Positions 35,382 to 43,064 of a DNA stretch of 64,000 nt are shown here, in pieces (the stretch's first letter is position 1; each line of letters opens with the position of its first letter). The stretch is from Fusicatenibacter saccharivorans. GTDB taxonomy: Bacteria; Bacillota; Clostridia; Lachnospirales; Lachnospiraceae. Both the position numbers and the translations under genes were made by a program. The notes beneath the pieces were generated by a model, which searched no databases, was not told the origin of the DNA, and was given only the letters and a program-made list of their open reading frames with translations. The stretch lies in contig NZ_JADNOP010000011.1 of the NCBI RefSeq assembly GCF_015557635.1, positions 1-64,000 of the forward strand. Reading direction: 5' to 3'.

Positions 35382-36001
35382 TATGCGTACACCTCCTCGA
35401 TAGATGCAACACTGCTCTTGGTTGCGATGATGGTGTTGTATTTCAGCATGTCGAATACATTGATGGTATTAACAGATGCAGTCTGAACGCCAGCAATATT
35501 TCTTGCGGAAAGTGCTACGTTTTCGCTGTCATCTCCGATGATTACCAGTGCGTTGTTTACTTTGAGGTTATCAAGCACTTTCTTCATCTCTTTTGTTTTA
35601 ACCTCTGCAAGTTTCAGCTCATCAAGAACGATGAATTTGTTCTCCTGAACTTTGCTTGTCAGAACGGATTTTAATGCAGCTCTTTTCTCTTTCTTGTTCA
35701 TTTTGAAAGAGTAATCTCTTGGTACTGGAGCGAATACAACTCCGCCGCCTGTCCACTGAGGAGCTCTTGTTGAACCCTGTCTTGCGTGACCTGTTCCTTT
35801 CTGTCTCCACGGTTTTCTTCCGCCACCGCTTACTTCGGAACGGGTTTTAGCTTTCTGAGTTCCCTGACGATTATTTGCAAGCTGAAGCACTACAGCCTGA
35901 TGTACCAGATGTTCGTTGATTTCTACACCGAACACTGCATCATTAAGCTCCATGCTGCCAACTTCTTTGCCTTCCATATTTAATACAGATACGTTAGCCA
36001 T
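35381..36001 (-). CDS. rplD: 50S ribosomal protein L4
   Basis: A 206-residue protein with a tunnel-reaching loop ([35 protein letters not shown]). AAAGGAGGA precedes ATG 36001; the longer frame to 36022 would read through that ribosome site. L4 represses the S10 operon in enterobacteria, and here structured RNA lies upstream of rpsJ and rplC. Confidence 0.99.
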   Translation of the reverse strand: MANVSVLNMEGKEVGSMELNDAVFGVEINEHLVHQAVVLQLANNRQGTQKAKTRSEVSGGGRKPWRQKGTGHARQGSTRAPQWTGGGVVFAPVPRDYSFKMNKKEKRAALKSVLTSKVQENKFIVLDELKLAEVKTKEMKKVLDNLKVNNALVIIGDDSENVALSARNIAGVQTASVNTINVFDMLKYNTIIATKSSVASIEEVYA

Positions 36002-36027
36002 TACGTGTGTTCCTCCTTTCAACGAAC

Positions 36028-36663
36028 TTATTTACCGCATTTTACTGTCTCTTTGATGGTAACCATGGATTTCTTCGGTCCTGGTACAGCACCTTTGACT
36101 AACAGTAAATTGTTCTCTACGTCAACTTTTACGATTTCCAGGTTCTGTACGGTGATTTTCTTTCCGCCCATCTGTCCTGGCATTCTTTTTCCTTTGAATA
36201 CCTTACTCGGATCGGAGCAAGCACCATTGGAACCTGCGTGACGATGATATTTGGAACCATGAGCCATAGGTCCTCTGGACTGACCATGTCTCTTGATGGC
36301 ACCCTGGAATCCTTTACCTTTGCTTGTTGCAGTAGCGTCGATTTTGTCGCCTGCGCCAAAGATATCGGCCTTGATTTCCTGTCCTAATGTATAGGTTTCA
36401 GCATCTTCAAATCTGAACTCTTTCAGATATCTCTTGCAGGAAACACCTGCTTTTGCGAACTGACCTTTCATTGGTTTGTTCACACGGTTTTCTTTCTTCT
36501 CGCCGAAGCCTACCTGAATTGCACTGTACCCGTCGTTGTCTGCGGTTTTCACCTGTGTTACAACACACGGACCTGCCTGCAATACAGTTACCGGTACTAA
36601 AACACCGTTTTCGTCGAAGATCTGAGTCATTCCGACTTTTGTAGCTAAAATTGCTTTCTTCAT
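36028..36663 (-). CDS. rplC: 50S ribosomal protein L3
   Basis: A 211-residue protein: [60 protein letters not shown]. Normal length. The gap to rpsJ is 193 bases, longer than the usual few bases, and contains hairpins. Confidence 0.99.
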   Translation of the reverse strand: MKKAILATKVGMTQIFDENGVLVPVTVLQAGPCVVTQVKTADNDGYSAIQVGFGEKKENRVNKPMKGQFAKAGVSCKRYLKEFRFEDAETYTLGQEIKADIFGAGDKIDATATSKGKGFQGAIKRHGQSRGPMAHGSKYHRHAGSNGACSDPSKVFKGKRMPGQMGGKKITVQNLEIVKVDVENNLLLVKGAVPGPKKSMVTIKETVKCGK

Positions 36664-36692
36664 TCCTTTTACCTCCTGTTTTATCTACAGCG

Positions 36693-36716
36693 GAACTTCC
36701 TATTATAAAGAAGTTC
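36693..36716 (-). other. Inverted repeat around TATAAT before rplC
   Basis: GAACTTC/GAAGTTC (36693-36699 with 36710-36716) flank a loop containing TATAAT on the minus strand. It could be a hairpin in the rplC leader or a secondary promoter; no good -35 is seen. Confidence 0.35.
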
Positions 36717-36732
36717 ATTCTAGCGAACAGTT

Positions 36733-36798
36733 GATATAAGTGGAACACTATGACCCTTAGGGATGTTGATTCCTTCGAATGAGTGTTGCTTCTATATC
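36733..36798 (-). ncRNA. Structured element between rpsJ and rplC
   Basis: GATATA/TATATC (36733-36738 with 36793-36798) and AACACT/AGTGTT (36744-36749 with 36782-36787) stack around an internal hairpin CCC/GGG (36754-36762). The nested pairing in a ribosomal operon spacer suggests a regulatory or processing element. No family recognised. Confidence 0.45.
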
Positions 36799-36856
36799 AT
36801 CTATTGCTTACTTAATTGATGGCCGGGGGCTGATCCCGGACTTTTTACAGCTGATC

Positions 36857-37174
36857 TTATTTGTTTTTCATCTTGATATCGATGTAAACACCAGCCGGCA
36901 TTTCCAGTCTTGCTAATGCATCCACTGTTTTCTGGGTAGGTGCGATGATATCAATCAGTCTCTTGTGGGTTCTCTGCTCGAACTGCTCACGGGAATCTTT
37001 GTACTTGTGAACTGCACGAAGGATTGTTACTACCTCTTTCTTCGTTGGAAGCGGTACTGGTCCGCTCACCGTTGCTCCGTTCTTCTTTACAGTTTCGATA
37101 ATTTTCTGTGCAGATGCATCTACTAACTGATGATCATACGCTTTCAGTGTAATTCTCATTACTTGACTTGCCAT
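36857..37174 (-). CDS. rpsJ: 30S ribosomal protein S10
   Basis: A 105-residue protein, also the NusE transcription factor partner of Nus[52 protein letters not shown]. First gene of the S10-spc operon. The str operon genes (rpsL, rpsG, fusA, tuf) that often precede it are not in the window. Confidence 0.99.
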   Translation of the reverse strand: MASQVMRITLKAYDHQLVDASAQKIIETVKKNGATVSGPVPLPTKKEVVTILRAVHKYKDSREQFEQRTHKRLIDIIAPTQKTVDALARLEMPAGVYIDIKMKNK

Positions 37175-37210
37175 AAAAAAAGTCGCCTCCTTTTCGCACT
37201 TTTACGAGTA

Positions 37211-37367
37211 CGACAAGCGGTGACTGTACACTTACCCGTGTGTGTCCTGATGTTTGCACACGGTCGTTTCCACTCTTACAGGTGGACTTAATTGTGGGTA
37301 CAGTGACTTGTCGCCAGTTTCTTTAACTTGACATTCGCTCCACGGAAAACCCGCTGTTTCTCAGCGG
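37211..37367 (-). ncRNA. Structured leader of the S10 operon
   Basis: CGACAAG/CTTGTCG (37211-37217 with 37307-37313) and ACTGTAC/GTACAGT (37223-37229 with 37298-37304) form a long closing stem. Inside are CCGTGTG/CACACGG (37236-37242 with 37257-37263) and TCCAC/GTGGA (37269-37273 with 37282-37286), a three-way junction. Upstream is CCGCTG/CAGCGG (37351-37356 with 37362-37367). It lies between the operon promoter and rpsJ, where r-protein autoregulation is expected. The repressor is unknown; L4 is a candidate by analogy. Confidence 0.65.
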
Positions 37368-37408
37368 CAACCTCGCGCTTCAACGCTATCAATGTCACAA
37401 CAGTTGTT

Positions 37409-37437
37409 AGTATACAAGAAAGCACGCGAAAAATCAA
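37409..37437 (-). promoter_or_regulatory. Promoter of the S10-spc operon
   Basis: TTGATT (37432-37437), 17 bases and TATACT (37409-37414) on the minus strand, about 235 bases upstream of rpsJ. The remaining gene-free stretch to 37683 holds a T-rich run and the terminator/inverted repeat at 37545-37685. Confidence 0.65.
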
Positions 37438-37544
37438 GGTTTTTTTTTATTTTTTTCGATTTATCCGTTTTTATGCAAAAAGAGAAATACAGGGGTGCCG
37501 TGTTGTGCACTTTTCCTATATTTCTCTCTTTTTTGACGTTTTCC

Positions 37545-37685
37545 AACTATTCAGAGCCCCATCTCGATTCCGCTGCGATGCATCTCGATGTGGCTTCTTG
37601 CCATATGAACAAAAAGAAAAGAACGTTCATTCATGCAAGCATGATTCGCGTTCTTTTCTTTTCGTTCGCATGGCTCTGAATAGTT
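37545..37685. repeat. 14-bp inverted repeat flanking a terminator
   Basis: AACTATTCAGAGCC (37545-37558) and its exact complement GGCTCTGAATAGTT (37672-37685) bracket 113 bases. One arm overlaps the stop codon of the gene to its right. Inside are the terminator at 37612-37662 and a direct repeat CATCTCGAT (37560-37568 and 37581-37589). It may be a large hairpin or a small mobile or extragenic repeat. Confidence 0.55.
37612..37662 (-). terminator. Terminator of the acidic-tailed membrane protein gene
   Basis: A perfect 14-bp stem AAAAGAAAAGAACG/CGTTCTTTTCTTTT (37612-37625 with 37649-37662), 22 bases past the stop at 37684. Confidence 0.8.
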
Positions 37686-38730
37686 ACAGAATGTCGGAAT
37701 AATCTAAGATTGTGATGCCGGTTGCAGGATCTTCAATGACTTTCGGGTCATCTCCGGCTGCGTGGGCCTTCTGGAGGAGTTCTTCCGCCGTGTAAACCGG
37801 CATGGCAAGTTCGATCGGCTCGGACGGTTCCGGTTCCGGCTCTTCGATGGTTTCTTCAAACTCTTCGATTTCTTCCACAGTTCCCGGCTCTGCAGATTCC
37901 GTTTCTTCGGTTTCTTCTGTCACTTCTTCCGCTGTTTCTTCTGCGGCAGCTTCTTCGACAATTTCCGTTTCTTCCACGGCTTCCGGAATTTCTTCGGTTT
38001 CTTCTCCTCTTACAAGGTTCTGCAGATCGACGGTATGAAAGGACACCTGCTCCGTTCCTTCTTCTTCCAGATCCGGAATTTCAAATTCGTCCTGTTTCTC
38101 TTCTTCTGCCGTTTTCTGGTCGGCTGCTCTCAACTGTTCGGTCATTTCCTGTTCTTCCCGTTTCTTTTTTTCTTCCAGGGCAGCTTTCTTTCTGCTGCGA
38201 AGCTCTTCGGACGCTTTCTCATCGTCCTCGTCTTCGTCTTCTTCCTCTTCTTCCTCATCCTCTTCTTCATCACGTTTCCATACCTCGGAAAGGATGAACA
38301 GAATGACCAGAAACAGAATGGCAAGTCCGATGATCATGATTCCCTCTCTGCTCTGCGCCGCCATCGACAGAAAGCCGATCACCGGAATCGTGACGATCAC
38401 TTTGCTCACGGTTGCTCTCACGGTAATTTCCGTCGTGTCTCCACTGATCACATTTTTTACGGATGCGGTTCCGGCAGCGGTGTCGAGGGACTGTATCGTA
38501 TAGATATACTTTCCGGAATTGTCATCAACCAGGATTTTGTCTCCCGCCGCAACCGATGACGTATCTGTCTTCTTTGCGTACGTGACAGCGCCGCGGGAAA
38601 TGTTGGTATTTCCCATCCCGTCTGAGACAAGTGTCGTGATGCCGGCAAACGGCGGAATCACCAGTGCGCCTGCTGACAGGATTGCAAGCAGAAGCAGCGT
38701 ATTCACAATTACCTTCAGTAATTTTGACAT
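37684..38730 (-). CDS. Signal-peptidase-like membrane protein with acidic cytoplasmic tail, catalytic motif absent
   Basis: A 348-residue protein. TM1 (about 5-25), an extracellular beta-rich domain (about 30-120) and a second TM (about 130-152) resemble the layout of SipW-type signal peptidases, including TIPVIGFLSMAAQSREG before TM2, where SipW has a similar PYLG segment. The catalytic SGSMEPT motif is missing. After TM2 comes a run of Asp/Glu (about 155-172), then about 170 Glu-rich, probably disordered residues and a short ordered end (ITILDYSDIL). AAGGAG precedes ATG 38730; a TTG two codons earlier is not needed. Function unknown. Confidence 0.7.
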   Translation of the reverse strand: MSKLLKVIVNTLLLLAILSAGALVIPPFAGITTLVSDGMGNTNISRGAVTYAKKTDTSSVAAGDKILVDDNSGKYIYTIQSLDTAAGTASVKNVISGDTTEITVRATVSKVIVTIPVIGFLSMAAQSREGIMIIGLAILFLVILFILSEVWKRDEEEDEEEEEEDEDEDDEKASEELRSRKKAALEEKKKREEQEMTEQLRAADQKTAEEEKQDEFEIPDLEEEGTEQVSFHTVDLQNLVRGEETEEIPEAVEETEIVEEAAAEETAEEVTEETEETESAEPGTVEEIEEFEETIEEPEPEPSEPIELAMPVYTAEELLQKAHAAGDDPKVIEDPATGITILDYSDIL

Positions 38731-38857
38731 ATTCAATTCTCCTTGTATTCTCAGTCTTTGCCCCCTATTATAACCCCTTTTCTTCGATTATGCAAGAAAA
38801 CGTTACGCATCGTGCCCCGGCCGCCCGGTTCCGCGTGCCGAATTTTTCGATTTTTTC

Positions 38858-38886
38858 TTGAAGATCCGTCCTGTTTCTTCTATACT
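38858..38886 (+). promoter_or_regulatory. Promoter of the GNAT gene
   Basis: TTGAAG (38858-38863), 17 bases and TATACT (38881-38886), 31 bases before the start codon. Confidence 0.65.
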
Positions 38887-38917
38887 ATATACATAACCAA
38901 AGGGGGAATACTTTCAT

Positions 38918-39673
38918 ATGAATACACTGATCAAAACCATCGAAGATCTTTCCCTGAACGCATGGCCGTCTCACCAGATCGAGCTGTACGACGGATGGAT
39001 TCTTCGTTTTTCTTATTTTTATACACACCGGACCAACAGCGTCGAGCAGATCGGGCCGTCCACGATTCCGGTGGAAGAAAAAGTGCAGTACTGTGAGGAG
39101 ATCTACCGTCGCTGGGGTACACCGGCAATTTTCAAGATCAGTCCGCTTGTCAATCCCGGCTTTGATGCAATGCTCGCCGACCGCGGCTATGTAGTCCAGC
39201 ACACGACGCACGTCATGACAATGGATCTGGCGAACTTTGCCAAAAAGGATCCTGCCATTGCCGTGACCGTCAGCAGCTTTATCCCGCCGAAATGGATTGA
39301 CAGCCTCTTTGCTTTAAAGAGCACGACGAACGTGATGCACCGCATGGTCGTTCCTTCGATGTACCGCGCCATTCCAAAAGAAACCATCTGTACCTCCATC
39401 CAGGATGAAACCGGAACGATCGTTGCCACCGGCCTTGGCATCCGCGACCGCGATTACGTCGGTGTCTATGCCATCCATGTGCATCCTGCGTACCGCCACC
39501 GCCACTACGCTTCCTCGATCTGCCGCACAATCCTCTCCGAGGGAATCCGGCTCGGTGCAACGAAAGCGTATCTTCAGGTTGTCGAGGGAAACACGCCTGC
39601 GATCACACTGTATGAATCGCTCGGTTTTTCCTATCTCTATACCTACTGGTTCCGCGCGAAGAACGTGGTCTGA
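38918..39673 (+). CDS. GNAT-family N-acetyltransferase
   Basis: A 251-residue cytoplasmic acetyltransferase. The C-terminal GNAT domain (about 125-250) contains the acetyl-CoA-binding region VYAIHVHPAYRHRHYASSIC and the closing ITLYESLGFSYLYTYWF. The N-terminal half (about 1-120, starting with LSLNAWPSHQIELYDGWILRFS) is a second degenerate GNAT-like domain seen in paired-GNAT proteins. Substrate unknown. AGGGGGA precedes the ATG. One of the few plus-strand genes, transcribed toward crh with a shared convergent terminator. Confidence 0.88.
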   Translation: MNTLIKTIEDLSLNAWPSHQIELYDGWILRFSYFYTHRTNSVEQIGPSTIPVEEKVQYCEEIYRRWGTPAIFKISPLVNPGFDAMLADRGYVVQHTTHVMTMDLANFAKKDPAIAVTVSSFIPPKWIDSLFALKSTTNVMHRMVVPSMYRAIPKETICTSIQDETGTIVATGLGIRDRDYVGVYAIHVHPAYRHRHYASSICRTILSEGIRLGATKAYLQVVEGNTPAITLYESLGFSYLYTYWFRAKNVV

Positions 39674-39702
39674 TTTTCGTCTGTTTTCGCATAAAAAAGC
39701 AT

Positions 39703-39744
39703 AGCAAAACGGCATGTCAAAATTTTCTGACATGCCGTTTTGCT
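39703..39744. terminator. Convergent bidirectional terminator between the GNAT gene and crh
   Basis: A perfect 17-bp inverted repeat AGCAAAACGGCATGTCA/TGACATGCCGTTTTGCT with an 8-base loop, between convergent genes. Confidence 0.9.
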
Positions 39745-39772
39745 CTATGTTTATGCTATAAGTGCAGTAAGA

Positions 39773-40036
39773 TTATTCAGCAGAAGGACTGCTTAAATAT
39801 TTTTCAACGCCGTCCATGGCTTCGCTCTCGTCTTTTCCGTTTGCGGTCACGGTAACTTCCTCGCCATTGTCCAGACCAAGTGTCATCATACCCATAATGC
39901 TCTTCGCATTTACTTTTTTTCTGCCGCTCTCGACGTAGATTTCACTTTCGTACTGGCTCGCTACCTGTACCAGCATGGCAACTGGTCTCGCCTCCAGGCC
40001 GCTTGAAAGACGAATTGTGATTGGTTTCTTAATCAT
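39773..40036 (-). CDS. crh: Crh-like HPr paralogue (Glu at the catalytic His position)
   Basis: An 87-residue HPr fold. The phosphorylatable His15 is replaced by Glu (SSGLEARPVAM, E15), so it cannot carry phosphate in the sugar PTS. The regulatory Ser46 region VNAKSIMGMMTLG is intact, as in Bacillus Crh, which is phosphorylated by HPr kinase and acts with CcpA in catabolite repression. The whiA-crh order is conserved with Bacillus. ATG overlaps the whiA stop by four bases. Confidence 0.88.
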   Translation of the reverse strand: MIKKPITIRLSSGLEARPVAMLVQVASQYESEIYVESGRKKVNAKSIMGMMTLGLDNGEEVTVTANGKDESEAMDGVEKYLSSPSAE

Positions 40037-40971
40037 AATACTTCTCCTCCTTGTTTCCTTCGCAAATCTTCTGCAATCTCTTTTAGTTTCCTTAATCTAT
40101 GATTAACTCCGGATTTACCAACAACCGGCGTTAACATCTTGCCCAGTTCCAGAAGCGATGCTTCCGGGTATTGTAAGCGGAGCCTTGCCATCTGCTCCAG
40201 CGGTTCCGGCAGAGAAGAAAAGCCTGTGGTTTCTTCGATATACCGGATATCTTCGATCTGGCGGATCGCCGCGCTGACCGTTTTGTTGATGTTGGCAGTT
40301 TCACAGTTCACCTTTCGGTTGACACTGCCGCGCATTTCTTTTAAGATCCGCACGTTTTCCAGATTCATAAGTGCGATGTTGGCTTCCATGATGCCAAGCA
40401 TCTCCACAATCTGTGCGCCTTCTTTCATATAAACCACATGGTGGTTTTTCCGGAGAACGATCCGTGCATCAATTCCAAAGCTTTTCAGAAGTTCCTGCAC
40501 CTGTTCTGCTCTCGGCGCATCGGGGCAGACAATTTCGAGATGGTAAAACCGGTTGGGATCGCTGATGGAACCGGACGCTAAAAATGCGCCCCGCAGAAAT
40601 GCCCGTTTGCAGCACTGACGCTGTACCACAACAGCCGGAATCGGCATTGTTAACTGCCGGTCTGTCTCGTGTAACTTCACTGCCTGCAGAATCTGACGGG
40701 TTTCTTCCCTGTCATTTGCGCGGATCAGATACGTATTTTCCTTCTGATTCAGCTTAACTGCAAGCTCTGCCTCTATATTAAATGTTTTTTTCAATAAAGT
40801 AAAGTACTTTCTTGCCACATACGCATTCTCTGTCTGAATCCGTATCGTCCCGTCCTTCTCGGAAATCTGTCCGCAGAGTGACAGGATCGCCGCTGTTTCC
40901 GCAATCTGGCAGTGGCGTGCCGTCGGAAGATGTCTCGATAATTCCTCTTTTACCTCGCTTGAGAATGACAT
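40033..40971 (-). CDS. whiA: WhiA-type DNA-binding protein
   Basis: A 312-residue protein with an N-terminal LAGLIDADG-homing-endonuclease-like fold (about 1-215: CCKRAFLRGAFLASGSISDP) and a C-terminal helix-turn-helix (about 225-310: YPEASLLELGKMLTPVVGKSGVNHRLRKL). WhiA controls sporulation in actinomycetes and affects division in Bacillus. ATG 40971 is preceded by a GGTGGAAGG site; the frame open to 41082 runs inside rapZ. It lies 10 bases after rapZ and overlaps crh. Confidence 0.96.
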   Translation of the reverse strand: MSFSSEVKEELSRHLPTARHCQIAETAAILSLCGQISEKDGTIRIQTENAYVARKYFTLLKKTFNIEAELAVKLNQKENTYLIRANDREETRQILQAVKLHETDRQLTMPIPAVVVQRQCCKRAFLRGAFLASGSISDPNRFYHLEIVCPDAPRAEQVQELLKSFGIDARIVLRKNHHVVYMKEGAQIVEMLGIMEANIALMNLENVRILKEMRGSVNRKVNCETANINKTVSAAIRQIEDIRYIEETTGFSSLPEPLEQMARLRLQYPEASLLELGKMLTPVVGKSGVNHRLRKLKEIAEDLRRKQGGEVL

Positions 40972-40981
40972 CCTTCCACCT

Positions 40982-41863
40982 CTAAATTCCTTTTCGGATG
41001 GCGTCTTTTTCCAGATCCCGGTGCTCAATCCGGATTCCATAGTCCTTCGCGTTGGAAAGACGCCGGTACAGCTCGTTGGCAAGGGTTACGGAACGGTGTT
41101 TTCCGCCGGTGCAGCCGATGCTGATAATGAGCTGATGCTTGCCCTCGGAAATATAATTCGGAATCAGAAAACGGATCATATCCTCTAATTTTTCCGCAAA
41201 CACCTGCGCTGTCTCAAATCCCATCACATAATCCCGCACCGGAGCATCGTTGCCGGAGAGCGGGCGCATGCCTTCTACGTAGTAGGGATTCGGCAGGAAC
41301 CGCACATCGAAAACAAGGTCCGAATCCGCCGGGATTCCGTATTTGAATCCAAATGAGAGCACGGTGATCATCAGATTTTTGAATTTCTGATCCTGCACGA
41401 AAATCTTATCGAGCTCCGCTTTCAGCTCTCTTGTGAGAAGCTGGCTCGTATCGAGAATGTAGTCCGCATCTTTTTTCAGGAACTCAAGTGCTTTGCGCTC
41501 TTTTCTAATTCCCTCATCCACCCGTCCAAGACCTGCCAGCGGGTGCGTTCTTCTCGTCTCTTTGTATCGTTTGACCAGCACGTCATCGGACGCGTCCAGA
41601 AACAGGATCTCATAGCAGATTCCGTTGATGCTCATCCACTCCAGAACACTCTGCAGGTCCGGGAGCGCCTGGCCGCTTCGGATATCGATTCCGACTGCCA
41701 CTTTCTGGATTTCTCCGGAAGTACCGTCGGCGGTAAGCTGTGCAAATTTTTCAACCAGCGGGATCGGAAGGTTATCGACGCAGAAATATTCCGCGTCCTC
41801 CAGCATTTTCAACGCTGTACTTTTTCCCGCACCGGACATGCCGGTCACAATTACAAAACGCAT
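40982..41863 (-). CDS. rapZ: RNase adapter RapZ/YvcJ, nucleotide-binding protein
   Basis: A 293-residue protein with an N-terminal P-loop (GMSGAGKST, 8-16) and Walker B-like segment, and a C-terminal domain (about 155-290: FKYGIPADSDLVFDVRFLPNPYY, IGCTGGKHRSVTLANEL). In E. coli it steers small-RNA control of glucosamine-6-phosphate synthase; in Gram-positives its role is less clear. The yvcK gene that often lies between rapZ and whiA is absent here. Confidence 0.96.
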   Translation of the reverse strand: MRFVIVTGMSGAGKSTALKMLEDAEYFCVDNLPIPLVEKFAQLTADGTSGEIQKVAVGIDIRSGQALPDLQSVLEWMSINGICYEILFLDASDDVLVKRYKETRRTHPLAGLGRVDEGIRKERKALEFLKKDADYILDTSQLLTRELKAELDKIFVQDQKFKNLMITVLSFGFKYGIPADSDLVFDVRFLPNPYYVEGMRPLSGNDAPVRDYVMGFETAQVFAEKLEDMIRFLIPNYISEGKHQLIISIGCTGGKHRSVTLANELYRRLSNAKDYGIRIEHRDLEKDAIRKGI

Positions 41864-41892
41864 GTTTTTTCTCCTTTGGTGGATAACGAAAA

Positions 41893-42807
41893 TCAGAATT
41901 CCCCGAGGAACTGGATTTCCGGCTCAAGCTGTACGCCAAACTGTTCTTTTACTTTTGCCTGGATCTGACGGATCAGTTCCATCACATCCGATGCGGTTGC
42001 ACCGCCTGCATTGATCAGAAAGCCGCAGTGTTTTTCCGATACTTTTGCACCGCCGACTGCGTAGCCGGAAAATCCGGCATCCATCACAAGCTTGCCTGCA
42101 AAATAGCCTTCCGGCCGCTTGAATGCGCTGCCGGCGCTCGGATACTCGAGCGGCTGTTTCTCTACCCGCTTGTTTTTCAATTCCTGCATGCGGGCAAGAA
42201 TTTCTTCTTTATCTCCCGGAACAAGCATAAGTTCTGCTCCAAGTACGACGTAGCCTCTGTCTTTGATGACGCTGGCACGGTAGCCGAAGCCGAGCTCTTC
42301 TTTTTCCAGTTCCCGGATCTCACCTTCTCTTGTGAGTACAGTGACATTCTGTACAATATCCTTCATCTCTCCGCCGTAGGCTCCCGCGTTCATACGGACG
42401 CCGCCGCCTAAAGTTCCAGGGATTCCGGAGGCAAACTCCATACCGGAAAGACCGGCTTCTCTTGCCGCCCGGCTGATGGATACGAGCATGCTTCCAGCTT
42501 TCGCCCGGATTCTGTTTCCTTCCACTTCGATTCCCTGAAAGTTTTTGTAAACCGAAAGAATCACACCGTGGTAGCCCTCGTCACTTACAACGAGATTGCT
42601 GCCGTTTCCGGTGACGAACCACGGGATCTCTTTTTCTTCGCAGAGAGCCACGATTTTTCTAATTTCTTCTTCTGTATGAGGAGCGACGAAATAATCTGCC
42701 GGACCGCCCACACGGAAGGTCGTATGATTTTTCATCGGTTCTGCGGTCTGTACCGCATCTTCCCCTGCAATTGCATAAAGTTCTCTGACAATCTCTTCTT
42801 TGATCAC
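41893..42807 (-). CDS. murB: UDP-N-acetylenolpyruvoylglucosamine reductase
   Basis: A 304-residue FAD enzyme reducing UDP-GlcNAc-enolpyruvate to UDP-MurNAc in peptidoglycan synthesis. FAD-binding segments NHTTFRVGGPADYF, ASGIPGTLGGGVRMNAGAYGGE and catalytic YPSAGSAFKRPEG (Ser) are seen. It matches the short type IIb form. GTG 42807 is chosen because AAGGG lies 8 bases upstream; an ATG at 42828 has no ribosome site. It heads the murB-rapZ-whiA-crh unit. Confidence 0.95.
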   Translation of the reverse strand: MIKEEIVRELYAIAGEDAVQTAEPMKNHTTFRVGGPADYFVAPHTEEEIRKIVALCEEKEIPWFVTGNGSNLVVSDEGYHGVILSVYKNFQGIEVEGNRIRAKAGSMLVSISRAAREAGLSGMEFASGIPGTLGGGVRMNAGAYGGEMKDIVQNVTVLTREGEIRELEKEELGFGYRASVIKDRGYVVLGAELMLVPGDKEEILARMQELKNKRVEKQPLEYPSAGSAFKRPEGYFAGKLVMDAGFSGYAVGGAKVSEKHCGFLINAGGATASDVMELIRQIQAKVKEQFGVQLEPEIQFLGEF

Positions 42808-42978
42808 GATTTTTACCCTTTGCCGCATCTGCGGCCGAACATTTCATTACGAATTACTACGAATTACAGATTATACTTTTTAGACGCGAAAGCAGCCGAC
42901 ATCCCTCACTTCTTCGTTCGTTCTGCCAGCCGCTGTTTTTCTTCTTCGTCTGCCCGCCTTTTTGCAGGCTCACGGGGT

Positions 42979-43007
42979 ATTCTACCACGAACCCTCAAAA
43001 AGTGCAA
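42979..43007 (-). promoter_or_regulatory. Promoter of murB-rapZ-whiA-crh
   Basis: TTGCAC (43002-43007), 17 bases and TAGAAT (42979-42984) on the minus strand, about 172 bases before murB. Confidence 0.6.
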
Positions 43008-43064
43008 CGAACTTTTTCGTTCCGGCTCTTTTTTCTATCAGATCTTCCGGATCAGTATCATTTC

